Source: Venturia oleaginea (Eukaryota > Ascomycota > Dothideomycetes > Venturiales > Venturiaceae). From it: 64,000 nucleotides of DNA. The notes under the pieces are model-generated. The model did not search any database and was not told the DNA's origin. It saw only the letters and a list, made by a program, of their open reading frames with translations. Each line of letters begins with the position of its first letter. The first letter of the stretch is position 1. The stretch spans positions 186,001 to 250,000 of the forward strand of contig JABMLP010000002.1 in NCBI GenBank assembly GCA_013176395.1, read 5' to 3'. Positions 30,890 to 45,284 of this stretch are shown in pieces. Made by a program: the position numbers and the translations under genes.

Positions 30890-33800
30890 TCTTGCCCCGT
30901 CCCCCCGAATGCACTGGCTGTCGCTGGCTCACGCGTGAGTGTAGGCTTGTATGTTTTGCAGTTGCGATGGGTAGTCGGTTGTTGTTGTGTATGCTTGTAT
31001 TGTTAATATGATGGGACTTTGGAGATGGACGCCGTTTACGCATTTTAGATTGGCGTTTTGGAGCGTTGTGAGCGCTGGTATCTTTTTGCTTGGTGGATCT
31101 TTTGTCAGATCCCACTTTTGGATGACTGACTGACAAGTTATTGTTACAATACCCATGAGGCGGAGTATGCATGTATGCGGACTGCGCGGTTTGTACAGCG
31201 ATGGATGATGAGAGGATGAATGTTGTATCTTTATTAGAGAGGCAATGGGTGTAATTGGAGGGTCTTTCAATCTTTGAACTTTGAGCTTTGTATTTTATTG
31301 GGTTGTGTTGAATGTGGGGTGGAGTGTCCAGTAGCCTGTGTCTCTTACAACCTGTGATTACATTTAAGCATGAGGATGTGGGGTTCGTGGTTTCGGTTTG
31401 GGATGGGATGGGATGGGATGGGATGGACGACGTAGATTAATGGTGTATCGACTCAGTTGCGGTTTTTGAGACTTTGTTGGTATATGATTTCTAAGCACTA
31501 TATGCGGCGTCCTTTTTCTCTCTCTCTTTTCTCGATTGATATAACTGGAGATATTTTCAAGCTTGGGACGGGAGGGAGGGTCGAGATGATTTATCGTTTG
31601 CAGATAGATGTATATATATATCCAACTAAATCTGACTCATTCATTGTATATAAATGGGAGGGTTTTGATGGGGTTTTCTCGATGGTTGGGATGGAGGGTT
31701 TGAGGTGGTGAAGGGTTTATACATGTAGATATCCAATTAAGGACTTTTTGTTTATTGTAATAGGATTTTTTTTTTCTTTTTTTTCGATGGGGTTATTTTG
31801 GGGTGGAGAGTTTGGAGTCTTTGCTTTGGGGATGTATACGTATGTTGGCCTTGAGTAGGCTTGATTGGTTTCGTTGTATGGGACGGAGAGGAAGGGAGAG
31901 TAAGGATGGGAGTAGGGTGGTAAAATTCTCGTTGGACGGACTCTTTCGTATTTTGGGTCGAGGGTTTTTTTTTTTTTGGGATTTTGAGAAGGGAGGTTGT
32001 GATGCTTGGATTGTTGTGTTTGTGATGGATTTGTGATGGATGGAGGAGGGATTTAATGGGGAATTACTGCAATTGAGTGATATGAAAGGACTTGGGAATG
32101 ATTGGATTATTGGTATTGAGATTTGGAAAGGCTGTTGTGGGATATTGTTGTGGGGTGTTGGGATGTTTTCTTTCGTTGTTGGATATTAGACTTGTCTTTC
32201 TACGGTTGGAAATTGTCTGAACGCTGTTGGGATATGTATCGACCTTGAATTGGTTTGTGTGATTTCCGAAGAAACGAATAGACGATTACTTGGTCCATTT
32301 TGCGGAAGAGTCTTGCAAGACGAATAGTTTATTGGGGAGTTGAGGATGTCAAGTATATCCGAGTGAACTGAACAAGCCAGTCGTTCAACAGCAAAACGAG
32401 TATATTCTACATTTTAACATGTTCAATAGATTGTTCACTTTCGTCGGTCGCTACTCTTTTCTCTTATCTCTAAATCGGATAAAGTTGTTGGCCTGTTCAT
32501 CATCTTGTATCCGCCGAGGAAGAACTTTTTCTTGCTAGTGTTTTAGTAGAACCGTTCTTCCTTATATCCAGAAATACGTCGATACCGATTTCAATCCGAG
32601 GATGTTGCATCGAAGTAAGATCTTGCGGGACATGAATTGATGAGTTTACCGTGATGTCCTCCATCGAGGAGCAACAAAGTCAAAATTAGAGCATCTGACA
32701 TGTTGTTTCACGAACTCTCCGCGATCACGACTATCTCCATGTCAACCGTTAACAATATGCAGCCCTAGAGCACGAGATCTGTCGATGAGCAAGCATGTTT
32801 GATGCCATAATCGACCTGGCAGTCGCATGTACCCAGTGTTTCTGATTGTTGTGTCAGATGGATGATACAGTGTTTTAAAGCTTGGATTGTGATGAAAATA
32901 GCTCAGCACATAACTCTCGATTTTCGAAGCATGTGACTGAGACTTCGGATCAGCTCAGGCTCGAGTCGATAGTGAATTCTGTTCTGTTGCTAGTATGCTA
33001 GCATGAATCACATCCAACCACAGTGTTGATGAGAAGTGACTGTCAGCAAGATGAAACAACGATATTGAGTCTCGGAGAGTCGGAGTCATGTTCAGCGAAA
33101 AGTTCCGTAATCCTCGAGTCGCATCACGTTTTAGCTCCCGAGCGATCCGCGCTTCCCATGGTAGAAACCCGACAGGTTGAAACGGTATTCTTGTCATTGG
33201 TTGGCCCGTACCTGTCATTGGGCTGTCAAAAATCGTGGAACATTTTTGACTGGTTCGGTTCTGGAAAGTCGACGCCCCAGAATTGTTTCACTCCTAGAAG
33301 AAGGAAAGAAGGCTGAAGTTTTCTTTTCTGTACCAGACAAGGTGACGGGTATTTATCTGCCACTCGCTGAATGAGGTTGGGTGAGCACAGAGGTGGTTGG
33401 AAAACATCTTTTAATGATAGCTACCAATCAAGAACTTTAAGGCAAGGACGTTGCCAATATCCAAAGTTTTGCGAACAATAAGAAGACGTGGTTTTATTCT
33501 TAATGCATGCAGTCCACTACATTTGTGTGCTGAGTGTGTACGGACGCTGTGGGCATGAACTCCTTTGTACTATTTAGGGCTCGTACAGGCATGCAATTTG
33601 TATCCTGGTTTCAAGCAACTTCAACCACTTGTACGGAGTATGTCTGGAGAATTTGAATCGGGAAGAAGACATAAGCTGATGAGGTCGCTCGCCGTTGGAA
33701 GAGGGCATCCAAAGGACGGTGAGCTATTGAGCTATTCTTCCACGGTGCATTTGCCGGCTTGCATCTGAATACACCAGGACAGAGACGGATATTCCAAAAA

Positions 33801-35321
33801 GAGTGGTGAGTTGTTCGACGCCAAGCCTGTATCGTGAGACGAACTAGGCCTGGTCTGAGGTCACTCCTGACCTAAAGGCGAGAAGACGACGCGTAGCAGC
33901 TTTTTACTCGATATATTGGCCTAACGTATTACTATCAATCTCTGGCTCGACAAGCACATCTCCCTCAAACCGGGTACTTTTGGACATTGATCAATACCTG
34001 GACACTGATTCCACCGAAATCTAACTACCCCGAGGCAGGTTGTTGAACTCATTCTTTATCCCAGTTAGGAAATTCCAATATCTCGGGGAGCGGCTTAACA
34101 AAGGACGGACCACCATGCTTCCGTCTCCTTGAATGGTGAAAGAGAAAATCAAAACATCTCTGCCTAGTTCCGAGATGGAGATGAAATATACATAGCAAAC
34201 CAAGGAGTTACACAAAGATATCGATACCAAGCAAGGTATCCCTTGACGTCTTTCCTTCTCGAAGGTTTCGTAGAATTCATGATGCCGGTTAGTCTCTTCG
34301 TCTTCTAACCCCGGTCATTGCATTCAGATCCTGAACAATGCCGGCCCGGCTCCACGTGTGCCCGTTTCATCCTCTTTTGGTTGTTCCGTTTATCACTTGT
34401 AGCGGATCACCCCATCTATCATTGAGTGAGGATGGAGCGCAATCGCTTTCTCAGAGTAACGGATAGTGAACGACGAAGCCTCAATATTTCTGATAGCACG
34501 ATGGGCATCTCTCCAGAGCCGAGGAGGACGCCCTGAAGACCGACGCGCTGACGACTCATGGCATGAACGCGAGGCGAGGGACTCGGGAGTGTGGCTTTCG
34601 CCTGCAGGATTCCAGAATTGGTTGCATGGATGGTTTCGTGTCATAAAGTCTGTGCATCACGGCATTGTCGTTGCCCTCTCTTGCTTTGTAGAGTGACAAT
34701 AATAGCACTCCTGGCTGTATGTCCAATCCGCTTCCACCACAAATACCAATCTGAAGAGCCATTTCTGAGGTGTTGAGAAACCTGATTAATGATTAATCAG
34801 CAATCGCACCCAAATCACGCTTGCCAGGTACGCCTGCAAAGTCACCCCCTGCTGCTGGCGTTTTCCGGATCGCCCTCCAGCTGCAAGGTAAAAAGGGGCT
34901 ATTATACTCCTGTATTGCACTCTCATACGCGCACCTTGACCTTGACTATCCAGACGAAAGAAATCCGTCTTCGCCGCCCAAATCCATCGAGCAGCAGACG
35001 TCTTGCGAATAACTCTCCGCCGCGCCCACATTATTGTAGTAAAAGGCCCTCGCTACGATACCGAATAATAAGGCGACCCTACCGAGCGACCGTGGATCAA
35101 TAAACAAATCTCATTTCGCGCCTCGCCTCACATATTCTCCGCCATAATAATAACCGTATCGTTGTCGCACTCCTCGAACCTCGCAAGCTGATCTCCCGAC
35201 CCTAAATATCCCTCCTTCGAGCCAGGCAAGCTCCAGGGTTTAATTGCATTCCGCCGGAGATCGAAGGGCTCCACGTTACGGTCTTGGGGCCACTAGACAA
35301 TCCCTTGCTGGCCTCGCAAGG
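30890..35321. other. 4.4 kb intergenic region
   Basis: No gene is supported. The first part after the coiled-coil gene is T/G-rich with a (GGGAT)n run and T tracts. Small frames have no recognisable content. The right-hand few hundred bases are presumably the kinesin promoter and leader. Confidence 0.6.
31399..31427 (+). repeat. (GGGAT)n simple repeat, about five units
   Basis: Perfect pentanucleotide repeat in an otherwise G/T-rich stretch. Confidence 0.9.
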
Positions 35322-38300
35322 ATGGAGACCTCAGAGCCCACATCTCCCGCGCCTAGAGGTAAAAGACCTCAAAGCATGGCTATGGGAAGGAGCCATCCAA
35401 GAAGCCAAAGCAGGCAGAGCATGAGCAGCAGAAACGGACGAGAAACGCAGGGCACGCGATACTCTGACGAAGATGGAAAGACCGCGGTGAAAGTTGGTTC
35501 GTACCTCCTCCTTCCTTTGCTCTATTGACATGTGTGCAAACAACAGCTAACAACATGTTCTTCACAGCTGTGCGCGTACGCCCTCCGTTGACTGCCGCAG
35601 ATCCAGGATACGATTTAGTCCCCAATCGATTTCGTGGCTCAACATGTCAAGTAACATCCTCCACCAGCATGACGGTGGAATCCGCCCAAGGACAAGGAAA
35701 GAAGCTGTTCGTCTTCGATCGAGTGTTTGGACCGGAAGAAGACCAGGAGGGCATTTATGACTATCTCAAGGAAGGCGTGAACTCGTTCGTGGAGGGCTAC
35801 AACGTGTCTATCTTGGCATACGGACAATCTGGTGCCGGGAAATCCTATACAATGGGTACTACCGGACCTGCCGAGCAGAACGATGTGCGAATTATGGGTA
35901 TGTTGATCAAAACACGCCGCTCTTGCCGTCTGCTGCATGAACCAATGCACGCGTGTGCTTGTTGTATGACGCGATCAGAAGCTAATCCGATTCTGCAGGT
36001 GTTGTACCACGAGCAGCAGCGACACTATTTGAAAAGCTGACTGGTGTGTCACGATCGGGTATACGTTCACCAGCGCGATATTCCATGTCTCACTCTCTTG
36101 GTGCCCAATCGAAGCCACAAGAAAAGCAATGGCAATTGAAAGCCACTTATGTTGAGGTTAGTATGATATGCTCGGTTATTGGATCAAACTGACGCCGCGA
36201 AAATAGATATATCAAGAGCAGTTGCGAGATCTCCTCGTCAATGAATCCATTCCCTACAACGAGCGGCCACAAATTGCGATACGAGAAGACACGAAAGGCA
36301 GGATACTGCTCACTGGACTCAACCAGATTCCGATAAATTCGATCGAAGACCTGCTGAATGCGTTGAACTTCGGTTCTGCAATTCGCCAAACTGACGCCAC
36401 AGCAGTGAATGCCAGATCATCTCGATCACACGCGGTCTTCAGTTTAAATCTCGTTCAGAAGAGGCCTGGCAACCCTATACCAACATCCACGACAGAGAAG
36501 CGCCGGTCTGTCCCGCTGGAGGCAATGTCAGAAAGCATGGGTAATACGGACAACTGGGTTACTGTTGACAGCAAGCTCCATTTTGTGGATCTTGCTGGTA
36601 GCGAACGTATGAAGAACACCGGCGCGCAAGGAGAAAGAGCAAAAGAGGGAATATCAATCAACGCAGGGCTGGCGAGTTTGGGCAAGGTTATTTCACAGCT
36701 GTCGTCTCGCCAAGCTGGGTCTCACGTTTCGTACCGCGACTCGAGGTTGACTCGACTGCTTCAGGATTCTCTTGGTGGAAATGCCATTACATACATGGTC
36801 GCTTGCGTGACTCCAGCTGAATTCCATTTGAGCGAGACACTCAACACGGTCCAATACGCACAACGAGCTCGCGCGATCCAGAGCAAGCCGCAAATCCAGA
36901 CCATCCACGATGACAGCGACAAACAAGCTGTCATTGAGCGCCTCCGAGCCGAGGTCTCTTTCTTGCGTGACCAGATTCGACTATCTGAACGATCAGACCG
37001 CAAAGCTGGCGCACCACAAGAGCGTTCGGAACGCCTGCACGAACGAGACATTGAGCTGCAAAACCAGCTTCTTGACATTCAAGAGAACTACAAAGCCTTG
37101 AGCCAACGGCATGCCAAGCTCATCGGCCACATCTCCAAGGTCAAGGCCAGCGATGCGGAAGATGCTTCTGAAGAGATCCACGGCGAGACTGCGAATGAGA
37201 GACAAGAGCGGGCGAAATCTTCTGCTGGCGCCATCGAATCGATGATACTGGAATACGAGAAGACGATACAGACTCTAGAGTCATCGCTTTCAAACACGCG
37301 CGGATCTTTGTCAAACAGTGAAAGCATTTTGTTGGAAAGAGAAACCAAGATTGCATATCTTGAGACGGTACAAGGCCAGCTGCAGTCTCGTCTCCAAAAA
37401 GCAATGGACCGCGAGGCCAACGATGAGAACTACCTTCATGACCTCGAATCCCGCGTGGCAGGAGCGACAACTGGTGAAGAAAAGAGCAACGCTGTGGTTC
37501 AAGGTCTGCGAAAAGAGCTTTCACGGGCACGAGAGAACGAATCAAGTTGTGAGGAGTATATCTCCACGCTCGAGGAACGACTAGCGGAGGCTGAACAGGA
37601 TCATGAAATGATGCAGCGCGAGATCGACCGCTTAGAGCACGTTGTCGAGAGACAGCGAAGCATCAACAAGCTTGATAACCTTCTATATGAATTGGACCAT
37701 ATTCGACAGGCCGACTCCAAGACTGGCAACGATGTGCAAGTTAATGGCCATGTCAAGAGGGACAGCGATTCGACATTCCACTCACTATCTAGCTCCGACT
37801 ACCAAAACAGTGCCGAGACCGAAATTTCCCACACACGTCCCACGTCCATGCGCAAGAATTCCGTAGCAGAAACTCTCCATGCCATTACCGAGAATGACGA
37901 TAAAGAGGACGAAATGGCCACACCTATGCTCAAGACTATCTCTGTTGACCGTCATCTTCGTGCCGAGGATATGGACGAACCCACCAGCCCAGCTCAATCG
38001 AAATTTGTTGCCGACAAGCTTGACACAGTCACGCAAGAGCTTTTCGATCTCCGCATGGAGCACGAATCAACCGTCACAGGATATGACGAGCTTCAAGCGA
38101 AGTACCAATTGGCGCTCAAGGCTCTTGCCGAGATGCAGGAAACCAACGAGGTCAATCAACGCAATGCGAGAGATACAGAATCATCTCGACCTTCATCGTT
38201 TTTAGAAGACGCGGGGATGTACGCGCACAATCAGGATGGACAACCGCCATCCTCGCGTACCTTATCATCGGAGTTGTCCTCGCTTGGGGAATTGCCCGAC

Positions 38301-40801
38301 GGTATGGAAGCTTCTGATACCGGCTCGGTCACGACACGAGGCTTGCAGGTGGAGTCTAATCAGAGCGTGGCTGCCGTCCCAAGTCCACATCAATTGGCAC
38401 AGATGGATAAATTGAAATCGCTCAGTGCCGAAAAAGAAGCGAAGATGGCAGAACTCAACCAAAGCTATGCAGAACTGCGTGAGCAGCATCAAGACACCCT
38501 TGACTATGTCGAGGAGCTCAAGGCGGAGGTGCAAAAAGCGCAAATGAGCGGACGCGCTTCGCCAAACCCTTCCATCATTCGACGCAAATCCAGTCAACTC
38601 ATGTCATCATCAGGCGATCGTGCCAATCGATCATTCGCCTCGCTTCGCAACATCGCACTGGATAACTTTGGAGATGACCCAGACAAACTGCAGAGCTTTG
38701 AGATCAACCTCAATGCCGCGATGACTGAACTTCACACTCGTACCGAGCACGTCACTGCCTTGGAAGCGGAAATTGCCTCATTGCGACGGGAAATGGAGCA
38801 AAAAATGACCATCATCAACGGCCTGACTCGCGAAAGATCAAGCTTGAAGGCAGCCTCGCCGATCGACATGTCTGCTCTCGCCAGCATGCACGACCAGTTG
38901 AAGGAGAGCGAGAGTAAAATGAAAATGATGTCCGAGGCTCACTCTGCAAAGGAGCAAGAACTCTTGCAGCAAATTGACAGCCTGAAGGCATCGTACAGGA
39001 GCTCCATGATCGTCGCTGGCATGCCGGGCGGATTCCCTGAAACTCCAGCACCAGATGCTTCAAGGGAGCTGACTGGTATTATCGCACCTGTTGCTGGAGA
39101 CCAGCAGAAGAAAGTCGTGGAGCTTGAGCAGGAGGTTGCTACTTGGCGCAACAAACATGACTCGGCAATGGAGTCCATGAAGGCATCTGAGAAGCATTTA
39201 CTCGCTACCATAAGTGACTTAGAGACTTCACTGCGCAATGTATCACGCTCTGTATCCCCCGAAGATGCAGAGCAACATGAGAGGAAGTACGAGTCGTTGG
39301 TTGCCAATCTCCAGAAAGAAGTAAACGAGCACAAGAGCAATGCCACCTCGAACGCGAGTCGTCTGGTTGACCTTGAACAGTCTTACAACAAGATCATCTC
39401 ACAAGTGGATCAAGAGTCCAAGTCGCGAGAATTGACCGAGAAAGAACTCGAGACACATCGTGGTCTTGTCGCCAATCTTGAGACTCAACTGGAAGAGCAC
39501 AGGAGTCTAGTCCTGACCCATCAACAGGGCGTTGGATCTATGCATGGCGCCCATGCTAGAGAAATCGAACAACTCAAGGCTGGTCACTACGAGGAGAACA
39601 CGAAGCTGTCCGCCGCTTTGATGGAGCACAAGGAAGCAACTGCGTCCCTGCAAAAGCAGCTTGAAGAAACTCACGTCGCGAACCAAGCAGCCACGACCGC
39701 CCTCCAGGCCGAAGTCGCTAAGGTGAAGTCTCAGATGACGGAACTCATCGAAACCTGTGGCATGTTGTTCAACAAACCCACCGACTCGGAGAACATTACT
39801 TCCCACATTCAAACCCTTGTGAACGCAAAGAAGGACATTGGTGCTCTCCACGAGACCGCGACCAATGAGCTTCAAAGCGTTCGGGGGGAACTCGAGGCCT
39901 CCAATGCACGGGCCGCAGAGCTTGAAGGTAAAGTCAACGAGCTCAAGATGATTAGCGATGAAACCATCAAGGAGTTGGAGATGGTCAGCGAAAAGGAGTT
40001 GAAGAGTTCGAGGCTCGTTGAAGAACTTGAGGACCAACTCAACTCGAACTACGACCAGACCCAGGCTGTCAACAACCGCTTGTCAGCTTTGCAGACGGAG
40101 CGACAGACGGAGCTGGAGAAGACGATCGGTCAGCTCCAGGACGCCCAACAGAAAATCACCGTGCTTGAGGTAAGTTGCACATGCCACACATCAGTTGTAC
40201 CGATCCTGACACATTTCAGACACAAATTGCGGACTACCAGCGAATTGCAAACCGAGCTTCTCTTGATCCTCGTGATGCTGAACTTCAACGTTCTAACTCT
40301 GGGACTAACAGTGGGCTTCGAAAGAGCGTCTCTGCCGCCTCTTTGCCATCCCCACCTCCGGCCATTCCTCTACCTCCACTACCAGCTGGGGGTATCGGCA
40401 CCGCGAATCAAGGCCCATCGCCGCCAAGTTCGAGACACCAGAGCAAGGATCTTGCCAACGCGCAAATTCTTGAAGACCAAGAGGCGCGCATTCGCACCAT
40501 TGAGAAGCATCTCTTCGCAGAGAAACAGCTGACTGCTACGCTCGAGGAAGCGCTCACCGATCTTGAATCTTCAAGCACCAAGATGAAGACGGAGATGGAA
40601 GGCTGGAGACGCAAGTGTGTTAGTCTCGAGGAGGAGCTCACACTTCTTCGCAAAGAACGCCAATCAAGTCGCCACTCAGTGCAACAGCTCGAGGAAGAAC
40701 GTAATCGGGCCAAACGCTTGGAGGCACAACGAGCGGAGCTCGAACAGCGCATGAATCAGATCCAGAAAAAGAAGAAGAAGAGCAGCATCAATTGCTTCTG
40801 A
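35322..40801 (+). CDS. Kinesin with N-terminal motor, kinesin-4-like, 1735 aa, five exons
   Basis: Exons are 35322-35496, 35568-35897, 35999-36156, 36207-40169 and 40220-40801; introns are 71, 101, 50 and 50 bp and all phases agree (5208 nt in total). The motor domain covers about residues 55-448: VAVRVRPP, P-loop GQSGAGKS (144-151), switch I NARSSRSH (289-296), switch II DLAGSER (349-355) and YRDSRLTRLLQDSLGGN. The form of switch II and of GERAKEGISIN resembles kinesin-4 (KIF4/KIF21). A stalk of over 1200 residues is mostly coiled coil. The C-terminus is strongly basic (IQKKKKKSS). It should move along microtubules toward plus ends, in transport or spindle and hyphal organisation. The first intron has the unusual donor GTTCGT. 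The exact kinesin class needs a tree. Confidence 0.92.
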
Positions 40802-42191
40802 TCGACGATGCTCACCATCTTCACCTTTTGTTTTATCACTATTTTTTCACTCACGGCTTTCTATTCGATTTTCTCCCGGCGCTGAGCTGCGAGAGGATCA
40901 AAAAGCATAGCATAGTCCATGGGGATTTGCGATGTTTTCACGTCCCGATTTCGCTTCATACCCCCCCCTCACGCATATCTCAAATGGTTCTGCTTTTCAC
41001 GGATTTCATGACTTCATTTGCTATGCGTACTTGACCATTTGCTTTTTTCTTTGGATTTTCTTGGCTGGCGATATTGGCGTGCATATGATTTCTGTCACTG
41101 CGGATTGGGAAAGACTAGTAACCTGAAAGCAAGTTTCACTCTTAATTCTTAGTAAAGGCTTATCTCTTCGGTCATGTGTATCTATTTGGAGAGACTGGGA
41201 TTCGAAGAAGAAGGATTGACATAGTGGTTTCTCTGGAATTGGTTAGGGAAGGATGTTGCTTCTTGCACTTTTGACGATGAGATGGATATTGGGTGGACGG
41301 TGTGTGTATAGAGGGAGGGAGAAGCTGCTGAGTGGTGCGGCTCGATCGAAGGAATTATACTGTATGATAGGAATCCAAAATTGGTTCTTGGGAATTGTTT
41401 TCGATTGAACCGCCGGGTGATGGGTACAACCCAGACATGGTATCATGCAGAGTTGACCGCTTTTGTCATTGTTACACCTGGAACAAGCAAGCAAGTTATG
41501 GATGCAAGGCGTGGCATGAAGACACTGCAAAAGGAAAGTGAAGATAGGCGACCAGGAGATTGAACAAAGCTGAGATTTGCGGATGATGCGAAGGCAGCAT
41601 AAGACGATATAAAATAATAATTCCAATCACAACCCAAGAGTCTGGAGTTCACAAGACGGCCATATGTCGGATATGCTACTCGTATCGTGCCCAGCGCTAG
41701 TTACTGCAGCTAAATCCCCCTTCCCCCCCTTTAGCAAACTCTCGAGGCCTAAAAGACACCCAGGACCCAGCGGCTCTTGCTCGACCCCTTCCTGCTTCCA
41801 AGACCAAGGCCGCACACCGAAAGCCCCGAGCAAACACAAAGTGCGATTGACTTTGCGTCTGCCAGTGCCGCCACATCAACAACACGCGTAGAAGTGTAAA
41901 CAAGCCATTGTGTTTCACACTTCCTCCTCCTGCCCAACCCTCCACGACCATCTCTTCCTCAGCTCCACGTCCCACAACCCTTCGCCATCGCCGTACGGCT
42001 CCTGTATCTGAGCAACACACTTCCGTCCTCCGCACTTCTCTGCTGCTGCCACAAATAGACGGTAAGGAGCAGGGATTGGCCGAGAAGGACTGGGAAGGGC
42101 AAGTTTCTAGTCCCTGTAATCCAAATCTCCCACTAACCAGCACATCAGATTACTCGTCGACAAGAACGAGAGGCCTCCTGAACCTCTCAAT
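40802..42191. other. Intergenic region and probable long leader of the NDR kinase gene
   Basis: No gene is supported. The last ~500 bp before the kinase ATG are C/T-rich (CCTCCTCCTGCCCAACCC), as fungal promoters and leaders often are, and contain short upstream open frames. Confidence 0.5.
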
Positions 42192-44374
42192 ATGAATCAA
42201 AACGCGCAGAACCGTCTGCACCTCAATTTCGGCTTCGATCGCAACGACCAGAACGCCCAGCATTATGGCTCCGCTGCAGACGGACGTCAATTTCCCACCA
42301 CGCCTTCGACTTTCCCCCAGCCCGTGTTCCCCAATTCTCAAGGACAGCAAGAAGTCTGGGGCGCCCAACCTCAGCAACTAATATCACAAGCAGGAGGATA
42401 CCCAGGAACGTCGTACTTCATGAATGCTCCAAACATGTACCAGCAGCAGCAGCAGCAAAAGTACCAGCAGCAGCAAGGACAGCAGCAACAGCAGGCCCCT
42501 GGCGCTCAGCAACAATATTGTGGTGGCGCTCCCCAAAACCGAGCTGCCCCTCCACAGCCCGGCTATAATGATGGCACTAATGGATTGGTTCATCAATTCT
42601 CCCACCAGAATTTAGGCGGAAACACACCTCGGTCGGGCAGTCCTTATGGACGTCAGCCCTCACCGGCCACGAGCCAGCGTCCTCGTACTGCGGGTGCTAT
42701 TGGACAACAGTATGGAAACTACCTAAGTCCTCAGACCCCAATGCCAACAGAGACTGTATATGGCGAGGAGCCTCCTACCAAGAACCCGGACAAATACGGC
42801 GACAACATCCTAAAGAAGTCGAAGGTCTCGACCGGTACGGTTAGCACGTTTTTTAAGGACAGCGTTCAACGAGCGCGGGATCGTAATGCGAGGTTCGTTA
42901 AGGTTCGACATTGATTATTGGAATATTGGATAGTAACTTCACTATAGAGCTCTCGAAGCGGAGGCGATCATCAAGGACCAGACTCAGTCTGAACAGCGCA
43001 AAGCCCAGAAGATTGACCAGAAACGTCGTGCTGAAGCCCAATACCTACGATTCCTTCGGACCAAAGAACGACCAGAGAACTACACTACAATCAAGATCAT
43101 TGGCAAAGGTGCCTTTGGTGAGGTCAAACTCGTGCAGAAGAAGACTGATGGCAAGATTTACGCCCTCAAGTCTCTGATTAAGTCTGAAATGGTATGTTTT
43201 GCACAGGTCGTGAAATTGAATCTATCTAACAATCCCCGCAGTTCAAGAAAGACCAACTTGCTCATGTCCGATCCGAGCGTGATATTCTCGCCGAGTCCGA
43301 CAGTCCTTGGGTTGTCAAGCTTCACACAACGTTCCAGGACAGCACATTCTTGTACATGCTCATGGAGTTCTTGCCGGGAGGAGATTTGATGACCATGCTC
43401 ATTAAGTACGAAATCTTCTCTGAAGATATCACTCGCTTCTACATGGCCGAGATCTGCCTAGCGATCGAAGCTGTTCACAAACTGGGCTTCATCCATCGGT
43501 TAGCATTGCGCAACACGTATTGAAAACCGAGTACTGATTTTCACAGTGACATTAAACCCGACAATATCTTGCTAGATCGCGGTGGGCATATTAAGTTGAC
43601 TGATTTCGGTCTATCCACTGGTTTCCACAAAGAGCACGAAGCATCATATTATCAACAACTTCTCGCTGGTGGCAAGCACCGCTCAAATCGGGACAATCGA
43701 ACTTCGGTCAACTTTGATCAAATCCAACTCACAGTCAGCAATCGTCAACAGATCAACACATGGCGAAAGTCTCGGCGACAACTCGCTTACTCCACCGTCG
43801 GTACTCCCGACTACATTGCGCCTGAAATCTTCAGCGGTAAGGGATACGATTTCAAATGTGATTGGTGGTCACTAGGCACAATCATGTTCGAGTGCTTGAT
43901 CGGCTGGCCACCATTCTGTGCCGAGGAGTCTCACGATACGTACCGAAAGATTGTGGACTGGCCTCGTCACTTGCACTTCCCCCCAGACCAGCAGCTTGGC
44001 CACGATGCTGAGGATTTTATCCGAAGGTATGTTTGATGACACAATCACAACCTGTTCTTGCTAACATCTCAAGTCTCATCTGCGACGCCGACAACCGCCT
44101 CGGCCGATTAGGAGGAGGAACTGAGATCCGACAACACGCTTTCTTCCGTGGTGTTCAATGGGATGGTCTCCGCCGTATCCGTGCTCCGTTCGAGCCCAAG
44201 CTCCAGAGCAACGTTGACACGCAGTATTTCCCTGTTGACGAGATCCCGCAGACCGACATGAGTGCGGCACTGAGAGCACAGACTGCTGCTCAAGGTGATG
44301 ATCTCAGCACCGAGATGAGTTTGCCGTTCATTGGTTACACGTACAAGAGATTCGATGCTTTCCGTGGGTCTTAG
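42192..44374 (+). CDS. cot-1: NDR-family serine/threonine kinase (COT1/Orb6/Cbk1 type), 660 aa, five exons
   Basis: Exons are 42192-42892, 42948-43191, 43242-43498, 43547-44026 and 44074-44374; introns are 55, 50, 48 and 47 bp and the sum of 1983 nt keeps frame. The N-terminal ~200 residues are Gln/Pro-rich with Gln runs. An NDR-type basic helical segment ([20 protein letters not shown]) is where Mob proteins bind in this family. The kinase has GKGAFGEV (286-293), Lys308, HRDIKPDN (400-407) and DFG (420-422). A long insert before [12 protein letters not shown], typical of NDR kinases, precedes the activation-loop Ser483. The hydrophobic motif FIGYTYKRF carries the regulatory Thr650. In Neurospora and yeasts this kinase with Mob2 controls polarised tip growth and branching. 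All key residues are present. Confidence 0.95.
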
Positions 44375-45284
44375 GTCGAGCTGAGGGACTGTGTGTTGCT
44401 TTGCGAGCCTTTTTGCTGGGTTGCTCGTTGATATGTGCATTTGCATTGCATGGCGTGTGTTTGTCGTTGTTGTCGTTACTGTCAATGAAGTTGATATGGC
44501 ATAGGCTGTGCCGAGCCAATTTACTAGGGGATACAGTACTTTCTTCGGACATTTATGGCGTATAGCTGCGTTAAACTCGGTCAAGTCTTTTTGCCAGTTG
44601 GGTGAGCTTTTGAACTGGGGTGGATATAGGATGAGCGATTGGGTCAAAGTCGATGATGAATGTGATGGTGATGGGTGGATGCTGTGATTTCTTACTGAGG
44701 GATGGATGGATGGGTGGGCAAATATATTTATGCATGGCTGGTATAATATTTTCGGATTTGATATGAATACTGGTCTTTTTGATTGTTCTTCCGTTATGCT
44801 ACGAGTTGTAAACTCGGCCTTCATTGATGATGCAGTAGGTAGGGTTGTGTCTATTGCAACGTTGTATATGACTGGACGCAATCATCTCGAGTTTGAAGTT
44901 TGAAGACAAGAAGAATTTGATGTGTCGCTAGATACCATGCAACCCACGCTTTCACGATCGGCCCGTCCAGTGGAGACTCAGCATGTTTTCGGATCGGAGG
45001 GTGTGAGCAAGAACAAGACCATTTTGCTGGTGTAAGATAAAGTTGTAGCATCGCGGACGTGAGATTTGCTGAGTGTCGAGGGTCAGAACAGATTCTTTTG
45101 TATCCCCCGTCTCCCAGCCGGCGCAAAGATTTGCCCTCGAGGGCGCCGACTGTTTCCTGTCGCTCCATTCTCACAGATTCAGATATACCGGCCCTCCATT
45201 CTTTCCCCTCCCCCTCATTCAAGTATCTTACATCTCCCCTTCTCCCCTCTCCTCTCTCTTCCCCGCGAAAGTGTCGTGTGTGAA
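44375..45284. other. Intergenic region between convergent NDR kinase and RPB12 genes
   Basis: The two genes are convergent, so this holds both 3' UTRs. I see no further gene. Confidence 0.55.

Noticed and set aside
31457..32036. Frames of 84 and 77 codons in the 4.4 kb intergenic region
   Set aside because: Composition reflects T/G-rich low-complexity DNA and there is no recognisable content.
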